Source: Theropithecus gelada (taxonomy: Eukaryota > Chordata > Mammalia > Primates > Cercopithecidae). Taken from it: a DNA stretch of 64,000 nt. The position numbers and the translations under genes were made by a program. The first letter of the stretch is position 1; the number at the start of each line of letters is the position of its first letter. The stretch spans positions 88,164,980 to 88,228,979 of the forward strand of contig NC_037673.1 in NCBI RefSeq assembly GCF_003255815.1, written 5' to 3'. The notes beneath the pieces are model-generated. The model did not search any database. It was given only the letters and a program-made list of their open reading frames with translations, and was not told where the DNA came from. Positions 44,005 to 55,860 of this stretch are shown here, one piece after another.

Positions 44005-44195
44005 ACCTGATTTACTTGCTGTGTGAATTGCTGTGTCCTTTGCATTTAAAGTTTCCTCATTTGTAAAAGGAGATAATGATGCAGACCTCTTCACAAGATC
44101 ACTGTGTCACTTAACTAATTAATACTGTAATTATAAAGTACTTAGAAAATATAGTGCACTGTACAAATGCCAAGTGTTGTTATTAGAATCATTTG
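44005..44195 (+). repeat. MIR SINE relic
   Basis: GATTTACTTGCTGTGTGAATTGCTGTG, AAGTTTCCTCATTTGTAAAAGGAGATAATGATGC, CTTCACAAGATCACTGTG and AAGTACTTAGAAAATATAGTGCACTGTACAAATGCCAAG follow the MIR order (ACTAGCTGTGTGACC, CAGTTTCCTCATCTGTAAAATGGGGATAATAAT, AAAGCGCTTAGAACAGTGCC). Confidence 0.85.
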
Positions 44196-47100
44196 AGTGC
44201 TCAGTTCATCTAGATTTACTACTTTAGCAAGGCAAATAATTCTAAACAGTAAGAAAGCCTCAACTCTACATACTAATTAATCTAATTTAAACATTTATTA
44301 TGTACTGTAAATATGCCTTGTTAAAATATGCATTTTAGTAAAGGCCACCATTAAAATCATGCTTCAGAAATTAAGTTGAGTTGCTTGAAGTCTACATAAA
44401 ATGAATTCTACTTCAGCCTTTTTACAATGACAGTTTAGATCACATTTATTTTACAAATAATTTCTCTGTTGGTTGTTTGATTGAATGCTGATTGCCAGGT
44501 ACTCAGCTAACATGAATTTTTAAGTGAGAGTAAAAGGAGGGAAATTAGCACACTCCCTTTGTCTCTGTATTGAAACATTTGTAAAGAAACAATACATTTA
44601 GCTGCTATGCTATTATTTTAGTCTAATACCTATTAGGAGATCTTTTCTGGAAAGGAAATGCCCTAGAGTGGAAGACGGAAGTTTGATGTGTACTTTAGGG
44701 AAAACTTGATTTTGGCAGTGAAAGCTGCATTCTCTCTATTGGTTAAATCTGCAGGTCCCAGAGTTGATAGAACATTAGCAAAGCTTAATAGAATCTATGT
44801 GTGGATCCTTATTGCAACAGTACATCAAAAGGCAAAACACAATGACTAATTCTCCAGGTAAAATAGAGATTTTGTGAGGGTTGTTTTTTCTTAAATGAAT
44901 CCACTATTAAGAAGAAGAAGAAGAAGAAAAAAAAATAGATTAGCTGGTTCCAGGTAACAACATTTTAGTTACTGCAGTCAAAAGCTGAATTCTGTATTTA
45001 GCTTTTTCAGTTCCTTCCAAAAACTACAAGCTAACTGGTCCATTGGATCAATACCTAAACCTTTTTCCTCATAGAACTCAAAGTAGAATTGCTATTGCTA
45101 AGTATAAAATACATTGCCCCCTATGGTATACTACTTTCCAATCCTTGTAAGAGCCCACCTTTTGTCAGAGACCTAAAGACAGTATCAACAGCTGTAAATA
45201 GTAATAATAACAAAATAGAAAAGGAATGACATGAGGCTTTTCTGTCTTGCTTTATACTCACAAATACCATCAATGAGAATTTCCTTAAGTCTCTAATTAC
45301 TCTACATTTCCTAGGGCAGACTAAACAACTGCCTACACACTTTTTCCATTGAAAACTACAAATAGGCCAATAAATGAAACCATCTCCCTCACCTACTGAC
45401 TCTTCTATAGCAAATACTCTCCTGTCACAAAACAGCTTGCTTTAGCAAATGACCACCCACTGGATATGGCCCACCCCTCTACAACCATAAAATGAACTTT
45501 TGACTAGAGGAATCAGAATACATAGCTGGAAAGCAAGCTTTAAGAAATGAAACTTTGATCATATTGACTTCTTTGTCTCTTCGTCACCAGACCCATCAGG
45601 TAATTTCTAGTTTCTGAACAGTCACAATGAAAGAAAAGCAAGCTCTGTCACCATTTTGATTTACAAATAAAATGTAGTTTTGAGATTAAAAGGCAATGTA
45701 CTGGAAAATGTATTATAAGAAAAAGTACATTTTAGAAATATTAATTGTGGTTCCTAAATAATAGAATAAACATATTGATATAATTCTTTCAGAATATTTC
45801 ATAGGCATAGTAATAATAAAAAATCTGAAACTTATTTACATATTTCTCTTTCCAGCTCCTCCCTATCATTTTATCTTCTGTTTAAAAGTAGAAGAATAGA
45901 ATACGTCAAAAGATATTCCTCTTGTGTCATTAAATGGGCAGAAGCTATGGTCAACCATGCATTGTTAAGTAAATTTTAAAACTTAGCTGCAACAGTGACA
46001 ATATTAGTTATGAATGCAGTTAAGCCCTAAAATCATTGAATTTTTTAAATATTTAATTTATTTTTAAAACACAGACTTATATATCAACTTTCCTGACAGT
46101 TCCAGCTCATTCTTACGGTCTTTTATACAAGCTTTTAGTTCCATACAAGAAGATTTTAAATTATTTGTATTTTTTAGCAACCTAGCATCTCCATTAATAG
46201 TCACACTCCTTTTATCAAAAGCAGTATCTGAGGCATTTAAGGAAGAATTTATCATCAAATTCAACTGTGAATTTGAAACGTATTCTTTGAAAACAGAAAT
46301 TTTCAGTCAATAATAAATATTACGCTTAAATTTTATTTGTCTCTATCAGTATCTGTATTTTATTTCTATTGTGATGGCCTATGATTGGTGATAGAGATTT
46401 TAGTGTTACTGTATAGTGATATCTTGATTTACAAATTACCCATAAGAAATCAACAGTGTCAAAAATCAAGAAGCCAAAACAATGATGTTATGTAAAATGT
46501 TACTATTTGCAATTACAGTTGTATAACAAAAATATTTCTAAGCACAGATTGGTTGAGATAAACAGGGTAGGCCATAAAGAATTATGAAGTCTAATAATTT
46601 GTCTCTAGTTCAAATCACTTTTTTACCTGAAGGCTTAACTCATCTAGGAATAATCCTTATTTTATTTTCAAAATCCTATTACTCAATTAAAATGGGAATG
46701 ATCTTGTTATTTTTCAAGGATTATGCTGATTGGGCTCATTATTCAAGGATTTTCTTCTATAGTGATTGATTAAACTGAGAACTATGTGGTTGGTGACTTC
46801 CCAAGGCCTTGGAGCCATCAGAGCTGGGCTTGGACCCACAATTTATTCGGTTCCCCCATAATAAAGTTCAGGGCATCCTCAAGTAGATGGGCAGAAATGC
46901 TTTTGTTTGGTTGGTTACATTGTTTGACAGTGGTTCTGTGGGCATTTGGAAGAGAAACTAAAGGCAAATCTGATTGAAATTTCAGGATCACTTGCTGTAG
47001 TGGAGTATGAGTTTTCATCCTTGATGGACTTTTCCTCTTATCTACTTTACCGTTTCTCAAAACATATGTATCATCCACCTCCAATCCTACTCCTCTCTTC

Positions 47101-47570
47101 CCATGCCAACTCTCTGTTGAAATGACCAGAGTGACAGTACTTGGGCTGATTCTGAGGCTAATAGACACGCCTTTATCTGCTCCTTCAGCATTTCTGATAT
47201 CTTGGCAGACATACTCACATTTTCATTTCTGTTAAGTGTCCCCTAGAAAAGAAATTTATCATTAGTAATCCTCTTTGCCGAAGAAACCATTACTCTACTG
47301 GCATTTGTTTCTACCTTCCTGATTATCTTCCTCAGGATTAATAAAATACATTATACAACTTTTGTAGCAGTGAGATTGTATTCTACACATTGAAATGGAA
47401 AAAAATAATAATTAGAAAAGGCAGCACCTATGGACAGATGGGTAATACACTCAAAACATCAACATGAAAGAAAAAAATCTATAACATATACTGAGAGTAT
47501 GGATACTAGAATCTAGTTCAGATTTTCATTTCTGACACATTGCCAAGGCAGCCAAAAATCAACGAATTAT
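44196..47570. other. Unassigned non-coding DNA
   Basis: About 3.4 kb with no supported gene and no named repeat except a short AAG run at 44909-44927. The open frames at 46064-46264 and 46818-47168 (116 codons, minus) have no recognised domain, no homology I can recall, and no exon signals. The interval 46740-47230 is less AT-rich than its surroundings and might be an old unrecognised repeat. Confidence 0.5.
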
Positions 47571-47690
47571 AGGCTGGTTGAGTTGGCGCACAGGTGGCTG
47601 AGGCAGGAGGATTGCTGGAGCCCAGGAGTTCAAGGTCAGCCCACACAGCATGGTGAGACCCAGTCTCTTTAAAGAAACAAAACCAAACAA
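47571..47690 (+). mobile_element. Free left Alu monomer (FLAM-like) with internal deletion
   Basis: GGCTGGTTGAGTTGGCGCACAGGTGGCTGAGGCAGGAGGATTGC, GAGCCCAGGAGTTCAAGGTCAGCC and GCATGGTGAGACCCAGTCTC lead straight to an A-rich tail (AAAGAAACAAAACC). Only one monomer is present. The CCTGTAATCCCAGCACTTTGGGA segment of the 5' half is missing. A fossil 7SL-derived monomer or a truncated AluJ would both fit. Confidence 0.85.
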
Positions 47691-48589
47691 ATTCTAGAGG
47701 TTTATCCTTAATTTCCTTAGGCCATTTCTAGGACTGATTTAAATTACTCTTAATTTAATCTACCTCATGTACCTCTATAAATCTCAGAAGAGCACATGGC
47801 AGGTGATATAAGACAACATGTGAAAGTGGGCTGGGAAGTGAGGAAGACTGAAAATGTCTCAACCTTCTGGAAATGTATTTAGCAAAACTAAGACAACAAT
47901 ATATTCTACATAGCATGATCACTCTTCAAAACAGAATGTTGTAAAACTATAAGGAAGTGGAAACCAGTCTAATGGTTTCTCCTTATCTTTTACACAGAGT
48001 CAGCTACAAATATCAAATACTGAACAGAACTTTGATTTTTCAAAAGTACATCAGAAGACTGTGAAAATCATGGAAGGGAGGGCAAAATGTCCTTGGGCAA
48101 ACACCTTGTAGAGTACTGACACAGCCTAATACTACTTAAGATGCAACCAACTCTTAAATTTCAAGGATATACTTTTCCTCCAGGTGTGTTTTTATAAAGG
48201 GGAGATAACTACTGCCTTTTGGATGGCTTTCACTTTGATTTTGTGGCCTTCCTTTTCTCAATGAAAGCTTTAAAATGTGAAAATATCTTTTTCTTCCTCC
48301 TTGCATGTATTCTTGTATAATCCACTAAATCCAAGTTGTTAGTCTTTCTCCAAAAACCAGTAGAAATGATTATATAGTTACTCAGATAAAATAGTCAAGA
48401 GCTATAAAGAGTGTAGGATCAGTCAGTCCCATTGCCATAAGAAGTAAACAAGCTGGTTTCAAGAGACTTAATTCAACTTTATCCTGTATGCTTAGTGTAC
48501 TCAAAGCATAAGCAGATATTTATTCTGTTAAAATCAGATTCCTTGCAAGTAAGAAAAATAGAGTAATAATAACAACATCAGCAATAATA
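47691..48589. other. Unassigned non-coding DNA
   Basis: About 900 bases without a gene or nameable repeat. Confidence 0.5.
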
Positions 48590-48805
48590 TTAAATATCAT
48601 TTTGCAGTTCTTTATGCTCAGTCAACATAAGAATCTGGCTAATCTTCTAACAACCCTGTATGCCATTATTATCTTCTTTTTCAATAAAAAATGTAATTTT
48701 ATTTTTAAATAAAATAAGAAAACTGAGGTTTAGATAAATTGATAGCTTGAATTCATGTACTACATGACAAAACCAGGATTCAAATTCACACCCTATGTCT
48801 TCATT
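48590..48805 (-). repeat. MIR SINE relic, antisense
   Basis: TAATCTTCTAACAACCCTGTATGCCATTATTATC, AAATAAGAAAACTGAGGTTTAGATAAATTGATAGC and GACAAAACCAGGATTCAAATTCACACC follow the reverse complement of MIR (CTCACAACAACCCTATGAGG, GATGAGGAAACTGAGGC, AGCCAGGATTTGAACCC). Confidence 0.85.
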
Positions 48806-48984
48806 TTTCTAGCTTGTGTTACTCCATCATTTTCTTCTGTACTCCTAGCTTAGTAAAGATTGCTTCGGTGTCTTACAGTGATAGATACCTTGGTGTCTCT
48901 AGAATTCAGAATCATTCTTTTATAAATTTACATGAGACAACTTCTATGCTAGATATGGACAAAAATATAAACAGTTTTTCAATG

Positions 48985-49140
48985 TTTAATAAATTCGATA
49001 TTTGTTGAGCACTTGTTGAATTTACATACATTGTACTTTGGATTTGGAGTTATATAAAATTGCAGGGAGCATGAAGATGTTCAAGATCAAGATACAGACT
49101 TAAGAGATATGTATTGATAAATGATTATTAAATATAAGCA
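48985..49140 (-). repeat. Possible LINE-2 3' end relic, antisense
   Basis: AATAAATTCGATATTTGTTGAGCACTTGTTGAATTTACATACATTGTACTTTGG is weakly like the antisense L2 end; the later part (GCAGGGAGCATGAAGATGTTC) is too diverged to place firmly. Confidence 0.45.
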
Positions 49141-49606
49141 GGCAGATAACATCTTAGACTGAGGTAATGTAGCAGAAGACCAAATAGGTCAAATACCTTG
49201 AGGAGCCACAAATAATGGACAAGGGAAGAAGAGGAGCCAAGGATACGAAGCAGCTAATAAATCAGCCAACTAAATTTCATTGGAATTTCTGTGTGTAAGT
49301 AGCTGACCATGATAGTAAGAAGAACACAAAGTAATAAAAGTTATAGTCAGCAGTGATTCATTTTCTAGTAGAAATTATCATGTATAATAGAAAATGCTAT
49401 CAAAAAACATTAAGTGAAAATTAGCTTTAAATAAGTATTTATAAATACTTATTTATATTCACTCATATAAATATGAGTGAAGATCAATAAATAAATCTAG
49501 TATAGTTGTCCCAAACATGCACAAGAATTTGAATAAACTAGGATACTTAAATAGTTTCCTAAGTTCCAATCCAGATTTATAGAATCCGAATATCTACTGA
49601 AAGATT
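49141..49606. other. Unassigned AT-rich non-coding DNA
   Basis: Nothing nameable. An AT-rich inverted repeat lies at 49432-49453 (AAATAAGTATTTATAAATACTTATTT), a near-perfect palindrome. Confidence 0.5.
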
Positions 49607-49750
49607 TTTCTGCCTTTCCTTCTCTTCTTTTTCTCTTTTTCTTTCTTTCTCTCTTTTCCTTTTTCCCTTTCCTTCCTTTCCTCCCCCTCCCCTCCCCTCC
49701 CCTCTCCTCTACCTTTCCTTCCCTTTCCTTTCTCCTTCTTTCTACTTTCC
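49607..49750. repeat. Polypyrimidine tract (CT-rich, about 145 bases)
   Basis: Nearly uninterrupted C and T with runs of CCCCT, CTTT and TTCC units and a handful of purines. Has triplex-forming potential on supercoiled DNA. No element body is recognisable beside it, unlike the Alu-linked purine tracts elsewhere here. Confidence 0.9.
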
Positions 49751-51029
49751 CATATAATTCTGATGATGAGACATGTTTGGGAAATGCCAGTTTAGTGACA
49801 TATACAGATACATATTTTGAACAGGAATGGAATTTAAAATATTTTTAATGTTATCTGAAGTATTCATGTAGTTTATTGGAAGAAATGGGATTTCACAGTT
49901 CTGAAAATTACTTGTTAGGGAAATAGATGAGTGAGCTTAAGTTTTACAAATATAAGTATGCAATTAAGTTTCCAGTTTCCAATGCATTATTGATGGTATG
50001 CTATCTAGTGCTTACCTAAAAGAAGAAACACAGATGACGGACTGACAGACTGGTAAGTCCTAATGATTATGCATCCAAATGTAGAAGATGAGTTCGTTGT
50101 GTGCTAGTGCTCCGTCTTCTGATACCTGAGGGGGCCCACCATTTTTTAAGTTGATGTTTCCAGAATACTTCGCCCTTATCTGAAAGCATTTGGGGAACAT
50201 GGTTGTTGTTTTTGTTTAAAATAATTTTACCAGTGGTTCAATTTGAGACATTCTAATACCTTTTCTGATAAAATTCAATATCTATGTCAGAAAATGTCTG
50301 TGTGAGACCTATGCAGAACTCCAGAAACTTTGACTAATTTTGTGCAGAAAACTTGACTTGCTGTATGGTTGTCAAATAGCATCTTTATAAAGTATTAGAT
50401 GAAGTAAAAGACAAACAAATTTCTTTATATATTCTTGCTTTTAGAACTTATATAAATACTGAAAAGAATGTGTAAATGTTCATGATACAATTCAGAGAAC
50501 TGTATCTCAAGGAGATTATTATTAATTTCAGAAATATATTTATGTGTAAATCATGGTAGAAAGTATCAAGTACAATCCTGTTGAAATGAAAAAAAACAAA
50601 GTAAAAGTAGAAGATTTACCAGAGTTAATACAAGTAAAATAGATGAAGTAATTTTGGGAAGAATATTCATGAACTGTGGAATGTTTAAGATAAAAATGTT
50701 ATTTAGCAAGAATCTGGTCTTTTTAAAAAAATCATAAATATAAGCATTAACAAGGACTATCCTATAAGTCCCTAGTGGTTAATTGGCTGTGCTTCAGGAA
50801 TCCATTTATTATTTTGGGGGGAAACCCACATCCAATAACACTGACAGTATAAAAGAATGGGGGACTTAGTAGGTAGAACACGTATTTAGTAGACAGAGGC
50901 AAAATGAGAATATTATCCCATTCTATTCCAATCTTCAAAATATCACCTTCCATAAAAATTTCTGAACCAAACACTTTTAAATTGGATTAAATAGGTTACT
51001 CTACAGGCTTTTTCCTTTTTAATTCTAAG
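49751..51029. other. Unassigned non-coding DNA
   Basis: About 1.3 kb without a gene or nameable repeat. Confidence 0.5.
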
Positions 51030-51470
51030 AATAACTATGGGTCATAAAAATAAAGGCTACTGGTTGTTCTTTCCTCCAAACACTGGAAGTCTGGAAGAAG
51101 AAAATGGCCAAGTGGAAAGCTGATTCTTTCTGCCCAGATTTGGGACATGAGTGTCCCATGTTTAACTCTTAAAAAAGAGAAAATAAACCTTCTTTACTAT
51201 AGCCACTCTCATCTCATATTCTGGTGAAAATAAGCAAATAGCCTTTCTTTGGAGACCCGCAGAACAAAAATCTCTAAAGCTCTCCCGTCACCATTCTTTT
51301 GTCCGCCTCAGATTAAGGAGCTCTTTGTGTTTGTTTTAAAGCAAGATGACTCACAGACTACAAACACCATTCGAGATAAATTCCTGACAGAAACACCCAC
51401 GGGTGCATTCCCTTGATGCTGCCTTAACCTTGCCTTTTTAGGTGAAAGACACACGAGAATCCCTTTCCTA
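51030..51470. promoter_or_regulatory. Possible regulatory segment with AP-1 consensus site
   Basis: A repeat-free block of lower AT content contains a perfect AP-1 motif TGACTCA (51347-51353) and a GGGACA-TGAG-TGTCCC inverted repeat (about 51142-51157). Both are common enough by chance that this is only a weak candidate. Confidence 0.2.
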
Positions 51471-53479
51471 CTATAACTTTTTTAGATAGTTGAGAACCAA
51501 AAAACTAACTAGTTCAGAAATTATCTGAGTCAAAAAAAAAAAAAAAAAAAAAAACCTCTTTTGACAAGTATATACTTGAGTACATGATGCTGCATGCAGA
51601 GATATAAACAAACAAACAAAAAATTATAATGAGAGAACTCACAGTGGGATACAGCAAGTTCTTGTGGTGGATTGTTTTCTAGTCCCATGAAGGAATAATA
51701 TAATATCTATTGGTTTTTTCTTCTTTCTTTTGTTCCTGTGTCACACATATGAAAGTGGAACTTGAAAACCATATGTTTTTTTAATTAAAGCAACAAAAAC
51801 TCTACACTTTTTTTCCCAGTGGTGATTGTAACATTAAGTCAATATTTAGCAATGTTCACACTCCATAAAATAAAGTTACCTATCTGATAGAAACAAAGCA
51901 TTTTAAGCTTACATTTTGGGATATTTAAATGTGTAACTCACAGCTCAAAAGACTTTAAGACATAAAATTAAATATAGTAACTCATGGTAAAAGGTGAAAA
52001 GTCCCTAGAAGCTTAAACCATAGAAAGGAAGCATTAAGCTTTCAACTTACATATTTAGAAATGAAACATCTAGACATATGCATTAGGAGAAGTGTAATTA
52101 TTTCTTAGAAGTTTTAATTATTGGTCACTAAAACAAATTTGATTTCATAAATTAAAAACGTAACAGATTATAAGTAGATACTGCGTACGTGAGTCTATGT
52201 TTATTCTTATAAAACATAAATATACTACTATTTACTTCTTCAGAAATAATTTTCATATAGAATTATACACTGTTAAATTCAATCGTCAGAGGTTTTGTGG
52301 GTGTTATTTTGATTATTTGTTTTTATTTTGTTTTGCTTTGCACTAAGTCCAAAACAAAGGTTATGTGAAATTAAAAACATCTGGATACATATTATCTTTA
52401 CTTGCAGAAATTTAAATTAACATTTTATATTACTCTAGATAAAACAATACAAATTTTTATTATTTTTGAATCCAATATTTCTAAGTTTTTGAGCAAATTA
52501 TTATCCTATTATAAAATTCACAACATCTGTTTTCTGTAGGATTATCCTAAATGCATTGGAGCAATAGATCTAGAATTTAAAATTTAGAATTAGAATTTAC
52601 TATATGGATTGCCCATGTAAATTAGATACAAAACAGAGATTAAGTGTCCTCTATCTCTGTTATTCCCATGTTGTACATTATCTTACAAAAACTTAGCTCT
52701 CAAAAATATTTGTAAAATTAAATATTTTTCTATTAATATAGTATTTCATACTTGATAGGATATAGTTTCTTTCCTAATAACATTTTTAAATTCAGTGTAA
52801 GTGTTTTGTGTTGACTTGTTTTCATGAATTGTGTAGCTATAATTTAGTGTTTTGAAAGCAAACAATTTTGAAAACCAAAAACTGCATGACACATAAATTA
52901 CCAAATGTTTTCATATAATAACTTAAAGTGTAGAGATCTAATATGGACTATTCATCTACTTATCCCACTTAAAAATGACTTTAAAAAGAATAGATACATG
53001 CCATTTCTACAATATAAGTTTACATTGACTAGGAAAGCAGTCAACATTTTTTGTAGATTTCCATCACAGGTACAAACAGTGAATATTGAATCAGAACAAC
53101 GAGAAATGTAATGATAACTCTGGACACTCACAATCTTGTAGTTATTTTATCTAACGTATTATATTGGCTCCTTATAACCAATATGTGCTCAAGACACAGT
53201 AGTGCAATTTCTCAAATAGGCCATGTGCTTACTTTACCCTAGCATCCATCCAAAATCTCATTTTCATTACCTAACACAATAATCTTTATTTTCTTTTCTG
53301 TAGAACCAGTTATTTCTCCAGCAGCAGGAAAAAACTTCCTCGTACACCATTTACAATATGTCAGTCCCTTATCAAGAAATATGCTGCCCCTCATAGTACA
53401 ATTATATTACCGGAAAAGCCTAACACTTATAATAAGAGGCACTGAAGGGGATATAAACTAAAGTCACAAATATTCTGGC
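51471..53479. other. Unassigned AT-rich non-coding DNA
   Basis: About 2 kb without a gene or nameable repeat. A pure A run of 23 bases lies at 51532-51554, possibly the tail of an unrecognised retroposon on the plus strand, though I see no retroposon body before it. Confidence 0.5.
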
Positions 53480-53610
53480 ATTAATTGATTCATTCATTTA
53501 TCAAATATTAACTGAGGTCCTGATGTATGCCTGGCACGGTGAAAGTTGTGAAAGCTTCTAGCAATGAAAAACTGAGGAAGAAAGCCTAGGTCTTTCCCTC
53601 AGGTGGCTTA
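53480..53610 (-). repeat. LINE-2 3' end relic, antisense
   Basis: AATTGATTCATTCATTTATCAAATATTAACTGAGGTCCTGATGTATGCCTGGCACGGTG follows the antisense L2 end. It is the 3' end of what is probably the same L2 copy seen at 54225-55035. Confidence 0.85.
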
Positions 53611-54224
53611 CCCTTCCAAATAAGCAACCTAGACTATAATTAACTCAACCCAAGATTACCAGGAACACCTTCAGGTGAGCACGTTGTGTGTATTACTTGT
53701 TGCAGGGAGGGAGAGCATATGTCTTAGGGAAGTGTAGTGCATCTCCATGAGAGCACATTAGAGGAAAACTATTAAGGGATTTGTGCTCTGGTTGGGTAAC
53801 ACTGGGAAGAGGTTAAGGGAACAAGATCGCTCTAGATTGAGTTCTGTCATAGAGCAGGGGTGATTTTATGCCCTTGAATATCTCAATAAATCTTATCTGC
53901 AGAAAGGGCAGATTAGAGCAGGGTTAAAACTGTAACTGGTTAGAAAAGTAGTAGCCACTCAGTAAGAAAGGGGATTGGTGGTTGTTTTGTGGATTACCCA
54001 GTGATCCATTTGCTCAGATGGGAATGCTCTGTGAGATTTTTATGTTCAACAGCAGAACAACATGGCTTAGCTGTAAGAGTCAGATCAGTTTATGTTAATA
54101 ATATTCTAATAATAATATTGAGGCTTAGGTTTGAGTGTCATAGCAGTTCTTAAGCATCAAAAGCTACTGCTTTCTTTTCTCTCATAGATTATTTGGGAAA
54201 TGAACAGAAAAAGATGATAAATAT
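53611..54224. other. Unassigned DNA between LINE-2 pieces
   Basis: About 610 bases lying between two antisense LINE-2 segments. It is longer than the L2 sequence expected here, so it may hold an old insertion that I cannot name. No gene. Confidence 0.4.
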
Positions 54225-54333
54225 TACTAGGACTGATTGACATAATGTGGCCGAGAAGACCACTTTGTGAAGATAACATTCAGCTAAGACCTGAGGGGAG
54301 GTGATATGAAGCGCTTAGCAAAGAACCTGCCTG
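54225..54333 (-). repeat. LINE-2 body relic, antisense, left of an Alu
   Basis: TTTGTGAAGATAACATTCAGCTAAGACCTGAGGGGAGGTGATATGAAGC parallels antisense L2 (AAGTGACATTTGAGCTGAGACCTGAAGGATGAG). It is interrupted by the Alu at 54334. Confidence 0.75.
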
Positions 54334-54616
54334 CTGGCGCAGTGGCTGATACCTGTAATCCCAGCACTTTGGGAGACTGAGGCAGGCAGATCGCGAGGTC
54401 AAGAGATCCAGACCATCCTGGCCAACATGGTGAAACCCTATCTCTACTAAAACTACAAAAATTAGTTGGGCATGGTGGCACGCACCTATAGTCCCAGCTA
54501 CTCAGGAGGCTGAGGCAGGAGAATTGCTTGAACCCAGGAGGTGAAGGTTGCAGGAAGCTGAGATCGTACCACTGCACTCCAGCCTGGCAACACAGAGTGA
54601 GACCCTGTCTCAAAAT
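54334..54616 (+). mobile_element. Alu SINE (AluS/Y-type) with microsatellite tail
   Basis: GCTGGCGCAGTGGCTGATACC, AGATCGCGAGGTCAAGAGATCCAGACC and GCAACACAGAGTGAGACCCTGTCTC define both monomers. The 14-bp target duplication is AAAGAACCTGCCTG (54320-54333) and AAAGAACCTACCTG (54813-54826), one mismatch, so the entire AG/AAAG tract is part of the insertion tail. The long minus-strand open frames at 54284-54940 and 54498-54866 translate this Alu and its tail. Confidence 0.97.
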
Positions 54617-54621
54617 AAAGT

Positions 54622-54684
<63 letters not shown>

Positions 54685-54728
54685 AAGAAAAAAATAAAGA
54701 AAGAAAAAAAGAAAGAAAGAGAAAGAAA

Positions 54729-54812
<84 letters not shown>
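54617..54812. repeat. AG and AAAG microsatellite (Alu tail)
   Basis: An (AG)n block at about 54632-54680, mixed AAAG/AAAAG, then nearly pure AAAG to 54812. All purine for nearly 200 bases. Derived from the Alu poly-A tail because it lies inside the target-site duplications. Confidence 0.97.
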
Positions 54813-54826
54813 AAAGAACCTACCTG

Positions 54827-55035
54827 ACAAAGGCAATTGCAAAGATCCTGAGAGAAAGGGCTGCATTTGTTTGAGAACTTAAAAGGAGGACAGTATGTCT
54901 GGAAAAAAAGTGAGTGGAAGGGAGAATGGCACATGACCAAAGTCAGAGATACAGGTCCACGTGGGTTGTAGGAAGGGGTTTACATTTTCTTCCAAGAATG
55001 GGAAACATTAAAAGGCCGTAAGTTTGGGTATATAG
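54827..55035 (-). repeat. LINE-2 body relic, antisense, right of the Alu
   Basis: GGCAATTGCAAAGATCCTGAGAGAAAGGGCTGC, AAAAGGAGGACAGTATGTCTGG, AGTGAGTGGAAGGGAGAATGGC and GGGTTGTAGGAAGGGGTTTACATTTTCTTCC follow antisense L2 (GCAAGTGCAAAGGCCCTGAGG, GGAACAGCAAGGAGGCCAGTGTGGCTGGAGC, GCCTTGTAGGCCATGGTAAGGACTTTGGATTTTATTC). Confidence 0.8.
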
Positions 55036-55114
55036 AATAACTCATAAGCAACATTATGCTAGGCTCAACCCATGCTTCATGCTAAGCCCTAACCCATGTT
55101 AGGCCCAAACCCAG

Positions 55115-55491
55115 TGCTATGGACTGAATTGCATTGTCGCCAAGTTTATATTTTGAAGTTCTAACCCTGAGTACATCAGAATGCCACTGTATTTGGAGAT
55201 GTGGTCTTTAAATAGGTAATCAGGTTTAAATGAGGTCATTAGGGTGAGCCTTAATCCAACAGGATTAATTTTCCAAAGAAAACTAGGACATAGAGATATA
55301 AAGGGAAGATCACATGAAGAAACAGGGAGAAGATGGCCATCTACAAGCCAGGGAGAGAGGCCTCAGAGAAACACATACTGTTACTTTGTTTTCACACTTT
55401 TAGTATCTAGAATTGTGAGAAAATAAAGTTCTGCTGTTTAAGCCACCTGGTCTGTGGTATTTTGTTATGACAGCCTTAGCCAACTAATACA
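55115..55491 (+). mobile_element. MLT1-type MaLR solo LTR
   Basis: TGCTATGGACTGAATTGCATTG opens it, followed by GAAGTTCTAACCCTGAGTACATCAG, GAGATGTGGTCTTTAAATAGG, TCATTAGGGTGAGCCTTAATCC, CACATGAAGAAACAGGGAGAAGATGGCC, AGAATTGTGAGAAAATAAAGTTCTGCTGTTTAAGCCACC and CAACTAATACA. This is the sense order of an MLT1A-D-class LTR with its polyadenylation signal (AATAAA at 55423-55428). No internal region remains. The open frame at 55244-55426 is within the LTR. Confidence 0.94.
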
Positions 55492-55759
55492 TTGAGATGT
55501 CAGTACAGCATCTTTAATGTCCAAACCTACGAAATCAATGCTAAGTATCCACTGAATCAATGTCAACTCTTGCTTGAAAAATAAAAGGTATCACAGTGGA
55601 ATGCAAAAAGATCACTTCTCTGGGCTTCAAGTCTGTGGGGAGCAGTTAGGACAAGAAAGTGACTATAACTCTTCTAGCTCAAAAGTGACAGGACTTATCA
55701 GAGGGACCATTGGAATCATACTTTCAAAAATACAACTCTGTATTTATATTATATCTTTC
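55492..55759. other. Unassigned non-coding DNA
   Basis: No gene. A plus-strand open frame at 55574-55810 has no recognised features. Confidence 0.5.
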
Positions 55760-55860
55760 TTCCAAGGAATTCAAAACACTTCAAAGACATTTTCATATCA
55801 ATTCTCATAGCACCCTGTGAAGGCAAGTAGGTGGGAAATATTATCATTCCTATTTGACAT
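55760..55860 (-). repeat. MIR SINE relic, antisense (core only)
   Basis: CATTTTCATATCAATTCTCATAGCACCCTGTGAAGGCAAGTAGGTGGGAAATATTATCATTCCTATTTGACATTTC parallels the antisense MIR core (CATTTAATCCTCACAACAACCCTATGAGGTAGG...ATTATTATCCCCATTTTACAG). Confidence 0.7.

Noticed and set aside
46818..47168. 116-codon minus-strand open frame
   Set aside because: No recognised domain, no splice context, and its length is compatible with chance in a locally less AT-rich segment.
51532..51554. A run as the tail of a processed pseudogene
   Set aside because: The preceding 300 bases give no recognisable coding frame, polyadenylation signal at the right distance or target duplication.
54284..54940. Longest open frame in the window (218 codons, minus strand)
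   Set aside because: It is the antisense translation of an Alu plus its AAAG/AG tail; the protein is mostly SFFL-type repeats followed by Alu-typical residues.
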